Origin: Micropterus salmoides
Lineage: Eukaryota > Chordata > Actinopteri > Centrarchiformes > Centrarchidae
Length of the DNA: 64,000 nucleotides
Assembly (NCBI RefSeq): GCF_014851395.1
Contig: NW_024041484.1
Span: 3,602,831-3,666,830 of the forward strand
Direction of reading: 5' to 3'
Shown here: one piece after another, positions 59,001 to 64,000 of the stretch
How the letters are laid out: each line of letters starts with the position of its first letter
Numbering within the stretch: the stretch's first letter is position 1
Position numbers and translations under genes: made by a program
Notes under the pieces: model-generated
Told to the model about the DNA's origin: nothing
Databases searched by the model: none
The model's input: only the letters and a program-made list of their open reading frames with translations

Positions 59001-62000
59001 TGGCTTAATGGACTCATTTATGAAGTCAAAATGAATAGATTTCCAACAATTTGGCCTGATGCTGATCTGTTCTTTGTCAACAGCCATGTCCTGGTGTATA
59101 AGCTGGGTGGGACTTCCCTGAGTGTGACGGTGCTGCAGGTCAATGGAGGAATGTTCCGGGTTCTCAACACCCACACTGACCACAGCATCGGAGGAGAGAG
59201 CTTCACACAGGCCTTGGCCCAGCACCTCGCCGCTGAGTTCAAGCGGTAGCTGCTGTGTTTTCTGCTGCTCCCTGGAGCTCTCCTTACACTTTTTTTCTGC
59301 CACATGTTACAGTTTTACTTTGTAGCTATAAATACAGTGGGGAGAACAAGTATTTGATACACTTCTGATTTTGCAGGTTTTCCTACTTACAAAGCATGTA
59401 GAGGTCTGTTAATTTTATCATAGGTACACTGAGAAATTTCAGCTTCAATTTTAGCGCAATCTGTAAGTGGAATTGCCCCAAATTTGGTATCAATCGGAGT
59501 TGTGGTTGTGGAGATCTAAAATGCACGTAAGTCTATGGGATTTTCTTGAATAGCGCCAACTAGTTAGTGTCAATTGGACTTGCGGCTTCGAAGGCGTTAA
59601 TTAAAATAGGTTTTCCAGTTTTCGCGATTTTGCGAAATGAAAACGTCATCGCACAGAGGCGGGTCCTATACCATTGGAATCGGCAGCATCCCCTAAACAC
59701 GTAGACATAAGGTTTATGAATGTGCGATGTAGTGAGCCGTAGTGATCCTGCAAAATGTCCTTTGGTTGAAAATCCCGTTTAAATGAATGGGGTGTTTGAG
59801 GTTCGATTATAGCGCCACCTTTAGGCTGAATTGCACCAAACTTTTCAGGTGTCATCAGGGCCCCATGGGGAACAAGTGACCCAAATATGGTGTCAATGGG
59901 ACTTGTGGTTATGGAGATATAAAATGCATGTAAGTCAATGGGATTTTTCGATCAGCCTTTCCAAAGCGAAGATATGACTTAATTTCCTGTTTATAGCGTT
60001 TTTTTCGCAAATGTTTGCTAGCATATAATTGCGACATTTTTAGTCTGATCAAAATTTCCTCTACAAATTTTCATGAGCTTGGTCCAGAGATTATCCGTGC
60101 CAAGTTTGGTGTCGATCGGACTTGCGGCTTTGGAGGAGTTAATTAAAATAGGTTTCTCACTTTTCGCGATGTAGCGAAAAAAGGTTTAGGCGGATATGGG
60201 CGTGGCCTATACCACGAGAATCAGCTCGATCCCACAAACACGTGGATGTACAGTTTTTGATATCCGCCTTCGTGAGCAGGAGTTCCAAGCCCAAACTTGT
60301 TGACCTTGCTTATTGCGCCCCCTAGAGGTAGAAGTGTGTGGATTTTTGCGCCTGAGTTACTGGCAGGGGCTTGTACCTACCCTATGAGTTTGGCGTCCCT
60401 AGCAGTTACCGTCGAACGATTACAATAGGGTTCCCTTGCATTCGTGGGTTCCCAGCCCACTCGGGCTTGGACTAATAATAATAATAATAAGATGGGTTTA
60501 TTTCATCACTGGGGTAATATGCAGTAAGATAATTACTGGCGAGTGTACAGTCAGTCTGTAACGTTAGTTTTAGCCACTCATACGTGGCCGGTAGAGGAAA
60601 CAGGGAATATAAAATAACCGAAAGTTAGATGACACATGGTCTAACATTACGTTACCATGACAACAGCTTTGCAGAAATAATTAACGTTGGGGAGATTAAT
60701 AAACATTTAGAAAATCCATTTTAAGGCAGCACTACAAACAGAAACACGCAATGCAATTCCCACCATGCTATTTTTTTTTTTTTCAAAGCTAGTAAACAGA
60801 ACACTGTATACTTCATTTCTGTTGGACTCATTCCTTCTCACACGCACCTATTCAGTGTTTTACACACCTTGTTTGTGTTTGATTCCTCGTAGCCATCCTC
60901 ATGTTATTTTTCTCTGTTTGTAGCACCTTTAAGCATGATATAAGCAGCAATGCTCGGGCGATGATGAAGCTGATGAACGGAGCAGACATGGCCAAACACT
61001 CTCTGTCCTCACTGGGATCAGCCAACTGCTTTGTTGACTCCCTGCACGATGGCATTGACTTTGAGTGCAATGTCTCTAGGTAAGCACAAAGCATTTAAAA
61101 TAATAACTATTGTAATTAACTTAGCTTTTTGCAATTTTCAGTCCTAACAAAGCTAAAAAACCAAAACCTATACACTACTGAAAATGAAGACATCGTAAAT
61201 GGACCCCTGCAGCTGAATGGTTGTGGCAGAAGCACACACACTGATTTGTTAGGAACTCTATAATGAAGATTTATGATGTTTGCTTTTGCTAGCAGATTTG
61301 GTTTAAGCATATACTGTCAGATTTTGACAAGCAGAAATATTTTTTTACCTGTATCGGCTGGATAAATAGTTGTTATAAACCTTGACAGCCTCTGTGTGGT
61401 GGTTTCTCAGAGCACGATTTGAGCTTCTCTGCTCCTCAATCTTCAACAAGAGCATCCAGCCAATCAGACCCCTGCTGGAGGAGGCGGGACTCTCCACCAG
61501 CGACATTAACAAGGTACGGTGTGTGAGAAGTTTTTACAGTCGCAAGTGCTTTCGTTTATTGCCAGTGCTATGGCAGGAGTATGATGTGGATGAGGGTGAG
61601 TTACAGAAAGTAAAAGCCTTGGGTCAGTCAGAACTCGACATGCTCTTCATGTGACTGGTGTGCTTTCAGGTGGTTCTTTGCGGTGGCTCAGCCAGGATCC
61701 CTCGTCTCCAGCAGTTGATCCGCGAGATGTTTGGTGATGTGGAGCTTCTCAGCTCAGCACCTACTGACGAGGTCATTGCTGTGGGAGCTGCCCTGGAAGC
61801 AGGCCTACTGGTTGGAAGAGAGGGCCTTGGCCCCGAGGAAGAGTCTGTCACAGTGGATGTTTCTGCCGCTGACATACTAGTGAAGGTATACTGGTCCATT
61901 ATCAAAATCTGTCCAATGATCTCAATTGCCCAATTAATGTGGGATTAATCTAAAGATTAGATTACATTCATTCTCATCCTTTGTGTCTGGTGTGTGGGTG

Positions 62001-63155
62001 TTGCAGGAGATGGATGAATCCGGAGCTGAGGTGTTCACTGTTCTCCTTCCGTCGGGCACGCCCCTCCCTGCTCGGAGACACCACATCATGAGCGCAGAGG
62101 GGAAGCTATCCTCGCTCTGTGTGGAGATTTACCAGAGGTTTGTCGCGGAGCAGCCAGAAAAGCTAGCTAAGGTACAGAAAAGCACTAACACAGGATCAAA
62201 TGTCGCGCAACATGCACTTCCCCGTTAAGTTCTCTTCAAGTTTCTTCCAGAGTAGGGCTGAATGATTTAAAAAATTATAAATTTTATTTTATTTTTTTAC
62301 AGTTCATATTCTCCTAAATAGACACTAGAAGAGAATATTGAAGATAAAACAATAAAGCTCAGTGCAATTTGTAGTAAAGATGCTCAGGAGATCAGGGGAG
62401 ATGTGTGTCACGTCAAGTCAGCAAAGGTACAGATAGAGTGGTATATGCCAATAACAGGACCATGGGGACGCTGAGCAATGACCTTCTCTCCACCATGGAA
62501 ATCTGGAAAAGACTACACAAACACACAAGAGGCAAAGCTCAAGTGCACCATTCACACAGAGGAGTGGGAGAGGGGCAAGGACAGCGTGCACACAGGGAAA
62601 GAGAGAGACCCCTGACTTCAGCCTAAAAGTTAGCTTGCTAACTCCTGTCAATATCAAGTCACTAAAATGACACAGCAATATAGATTCCTGGCTACTCATA
62701 ATGATTTAAAATTTAGTTCTAAGTCATACATTACAAAATAAATGATGCCCTGTAAATGTAGGAAGTACTGTAAATTGTAAATGGCAAAATATTGTAGCAG
62801 TTTCACAAAGCCTTGAGTTTTTTTCTGTTTTTGGCTGGTATTGTTCAGACAGTACAAACAATGATTAATTTATTAGAATTAACAATTGAAAGAAACCGTT
62901 AATCTGCTTTTGTGTGTATAACATATAGATTGTCCTGAGAGACCTGCAGCCGAGAGAGGAGAACCACGACATCGACACTGTGGTGACTATGAAAAGGTAT
63001 CCGTTCTTTTCAGGATCAGTGCATGGGCCGTTTTTAATATGACTGTATTTTATATCATTGTCTGTGTACGTTGCAGGGACGGCTCTGTTCATGTTTCCTG
63101 TGTGGAACAGAGTACTGGAAGGCCGGAGGCCATCACCATAGCAGCTGCATCATGA
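53074..63155 (+). CDS. hspa14: hspa14, Hsp70-like protein of the ribosome-associated complex (14 exons, 506 aa)
   Basis: Atypical Hsp70 (HSP70L1) that with the zuotin-type J-protein forms the ribosome-associated complex for nascent chains. Exons: 53074-53130, 54149-54229, 56240-56322, 56600-56648, 56890-56995, 57089-57179, 57278-57382, 59084-59245, 60924-61079, 61411-61513, 61670-61885, 62007-62171, 62929-62996, 63077-63155; total 1521 nt in frame. Nucleotide-binding motifs: MAAIGVHFGYTCACVAIFK (the usual Asp and second Gly of DLGTT replaced, as in human HSPA14), ANDAGDRVTPAVVAY, RLIHEPAAALLAYNIG, YKLGGTSLSVTVLQVNGG, VLCGGSARIPRLQQLI. A short substrate-binding part (LLPSGTPLPARRHH) and no lid or EEVD tail. 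Human is 509 aa. Introns hold Tc1, hAT and composite repeats. Confidence 0.97.
54590..55804 (+). mobile_element. Tc1-like transposon in hspa14 intron 2
   Basis: Left end TACAGTGGTGTGAAAAAGTG and right end, inverted, TACAATGGTGTGAAAACGTG, with TA at both borders. About 1.2 kb. A different family from the element in cdnf intron 1. Confidence 0.87.
54958..55572 (+). pseudogene. Tc1-like transposase relic
   Basis: The start reads MLRSREIQEQMRNIVIEIYH, then SGKGHKAISKALGCQ, followed by a stop in the helix-turn-helix. The C-terminal part (55258-55572) is open: GTMNSAVYQKVLKENVRPSV, WVLQQDNDPQHTS (catalytic D region) and EWPNQSPDLNPIKMLWHDLK (the usual E of NPIE is K here). Premature stops and the changed catalytic residue make it inactive. 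Confidence 0.82.
57480..59083 (+). other. hspa14 intron 7 (1.7 kb), repeat content
   Basis: Holds a fish repeat end at about 57785-57960 (CATAGACAGTATAT, GAAGCCACTCCGCTGATTTG), the hAT MITE at 58352-58658, and CT-rich DNA around 58300-58350. No additional exon is required by phase. Confidence 0.6.
58352..58658. mobile_element. hAT-type MITE with exact 8-bp target duplication
   Basis: Terminal inverted repeats TAGGGCTGTGCGATATGAC (58352-58370) and, inverted, TAGGGCTGTGAGATATGAC (58640-58658), one mismatch in 19. Flanked by CTCCCAAC on both sides (58344-58351 and 58659-58666), the 8-bp duplication typical of hAT elements. 307 bases, non-coding. Confidence 0.88.
59334..59430 (+). mobile_element. 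Truncated end of a third Tc1-like family
   Basis: CAGTGGGGAGAACAAGTATT, TGATACACTTCTGATTTTGC, AGGTTTTCCTACTTACAAAG, CATGTAGAGGTCTG and ATCATAGGTACAC form the well-known terminal sequence of a teleost Tc1-like element. It breaks off directly into the composite repeat. Confidence 0.7.
59440..60485 (+). repeat. Composite teleost repeat with internally repeated modules and ATA-microsatellite end
   Basis: Two similar modules: 59470-59660 and 59890-60190. They share ACTTGTGGTT-type, TATGGGATTTT-type, GGACTTGCGGCTT (59577 and 60118), GTTAATTAAAATAGGTTT and CGCGAT-GCGAAA blocks in the same order. The right end GGGTTCCCAGCCCACTCGGG, then CTTGGAC, runs into (AAT)n at 60474-60489. The same end occurs inverted at 19078-19118. 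Confidence 0.7.
60490..60923 (+). other. Rest of hspa14 intron 8
   Basis: Single-copy-looking intron with a T run at 60770-60783; nothing further recognised. Confidence 0.5.
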
Positions 63156-63278
63156 AGCCACTGATCCGCAGTCCAAACCCCACACTGTCAGTGCAATGTT
63201 TTCTTTTTGTTCCTTTTTTTTTTTTTTTCTCAAACCCGAACTATTTGCCCAGATTCATTACCTTCTAGAATTCTATAC

Positions 63279-63284
63279 AATAAA
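63279..63284 (+). terminator. hspa14 polyadenylation signal
   Basis: AATAAA 124 bases after the stop codon, the first one downstream. Confidence 0.65.
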
Positions 63285-63895
63285 GGAATATTGCAGACTT
63301 TCAGCTGATGTTGCATACTATTTATTTGCATCTGATGAAGTACCAGTGACCAGTAACTCTTTCAGTGTATAAAGGTGTGTTGTTTTGAGGTGAGTACTGT
63401 ATGAAGACGAGCTTCACTTTACTAGCTAAACTTGAGACCTCAAGCCATCAGCAGAGCCTCATGTGTGATTTGTTTGATCCGTCATAATAGAGGGAGGATG
63501 ACTTTAGGTGTAAAGTGCAGTGTCTTAGTATCCCCTCTGTAGAAATGAAAAAACATGGCATCCATGCTCCTTGAAATGATTTTTATGGTATTATATTTAA
63601 ACGTGTGTTATACAGGAGTCTATCATAACATGCATTACACTCATTCCATTCTGTCCACGCTCAACTCATGTTTGTCCACGCTCGATATAATCTGAGGTGG
63701 GAAGAGTCTTTGGGTTTCAGTAGCACTTCAGTCATGATAGGAGTGAACATATCTATCAGTTAACGTCCCATACCCTTCAGATAGAAAACACAAAAACTAC
63801 AGCTTTATCCGTGCAGTTTCTAATCGTAGCATTTCCATTCCAACATGTTGGTATTTTCCGGAAGTTAAACACAGCCTCCATAGTTTCCTGGCCTT

Positions 63896-64000
63896 TAGCA
63901 TCCATGTTCTGGCATAATGCGACACTTTAGGATCTTCAGGTAGTTCTGGATCTTGTTGGAGTCTCTGCGAAAGCAGTAGAGGAGTTCATAGTCTTTCATC
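63896..64000 (-). CDS. Unrecognised coding exon, C-terminal end of a gene cut by the window edge
   Basis: On the minus strand the last 105 bases read MKDYELLYCFRRDSNKIQNY, then LKILKCRIMPEHGC and TAA. The other two frames close quickly, and the composition (balanced charged and aromatic residues, third-position variation) looks coding. No splice acceptor is visible, so the exon extends right of the window, and the first Met may be internal. It would be convergent with hspa14, with 741 bases between the stop codons. I do not recognise the family. Confidence 0.5.

Noticed and set aside
58968..59305. Minus-strand frames of 95-111 codons
   Set aside because: Antisense shadows of hspa14 exon 8.

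Overview
The window is vertebrate nuclear DNA from a ray-finned fish, most likely a percomorph teleost. The genes are split into short exons with GT-AG introns. The spaces between them hold typical teleost repeats: L2/Maui-like LINEs, Tc1-like transposons, hAT, THAP (P-like) and TTAA-site MITEs, tRNA-related SINEs and a solo LTR. I could not assign a species. Nothing prokaryotic is present.

Six protein genes can be read exon by exon, and a seventh is cut by the right edge. (1) 1668-4287, minus: tmbim4, five complete exons plus a sixth; its last exon lies left of the window. (2) 6568-8210 and 10428-12066, plus: two tandem beta-2-microglobulin genes of 116 and 118 aa. (3) 22428-36878, plus: irak3 (IRAK-M), 12 exons, 542 aa, a pseudokinase that brakes Toll/IL-1 receptor signalling. 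(4) 48630-52044, minus: cdnf, 4 exons, 171 aa. (5) 53074-63155, plus: hspa14, 14 exons, 506 aa. (6) 63896-64000, minus: the 3' end of an unrecognised coding exon. For every complete gene the exon phases join and the summed length is a multiple of three, which strongly supports the models.

Region by region: 1-4.3 kb is tmbim4. 4.3-13 kb is the b2m pair, each with an upstream X1-box/Y-box module of identical spacing. 13-22 kb is repeat-rich, with a frameshifted L2-type LINE (about 14.1-17.4 kb, minus). 22.4-36.9 kb is irak3, whose introns carry a MITE with a LINE fragment inside it and a LINE tail with a restriction-like endonuclease. 37-48.6 kb is a gene desert with a TTAA-site MITE, a hAT transposase relic split by a THAP-bearing element, and a solo LTR with a perfect 5-bp target duplication. 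48.6-64 kb is the head-to-head cdnf/hspa14 pair, with a foldback element in the shared promoter and more transposons in introns.

From memory of the human map, TMBIM4 and IRAK3 are head-to-head neighbours on 12q, and CDNF and HSPA14 are head-to-head neighbours on 10p. The window therefore holds two conserved gene pairs, with a b2m duplicate pair sitting between tmbim4 and irak3. Function is mixed: antigen presentation (b2m), innate signalling control (irak3), Golgi/ER calcium and apoptosis control (tmbim4), ER stress and trophic factor (cdnf), and ribosome-bound chaperone (hspa14). I found no clear undescribed system. The best leads are the matched b2m promoter modules, unusual splice sites in irak3 and b2m-2, and the nested mobile elements.
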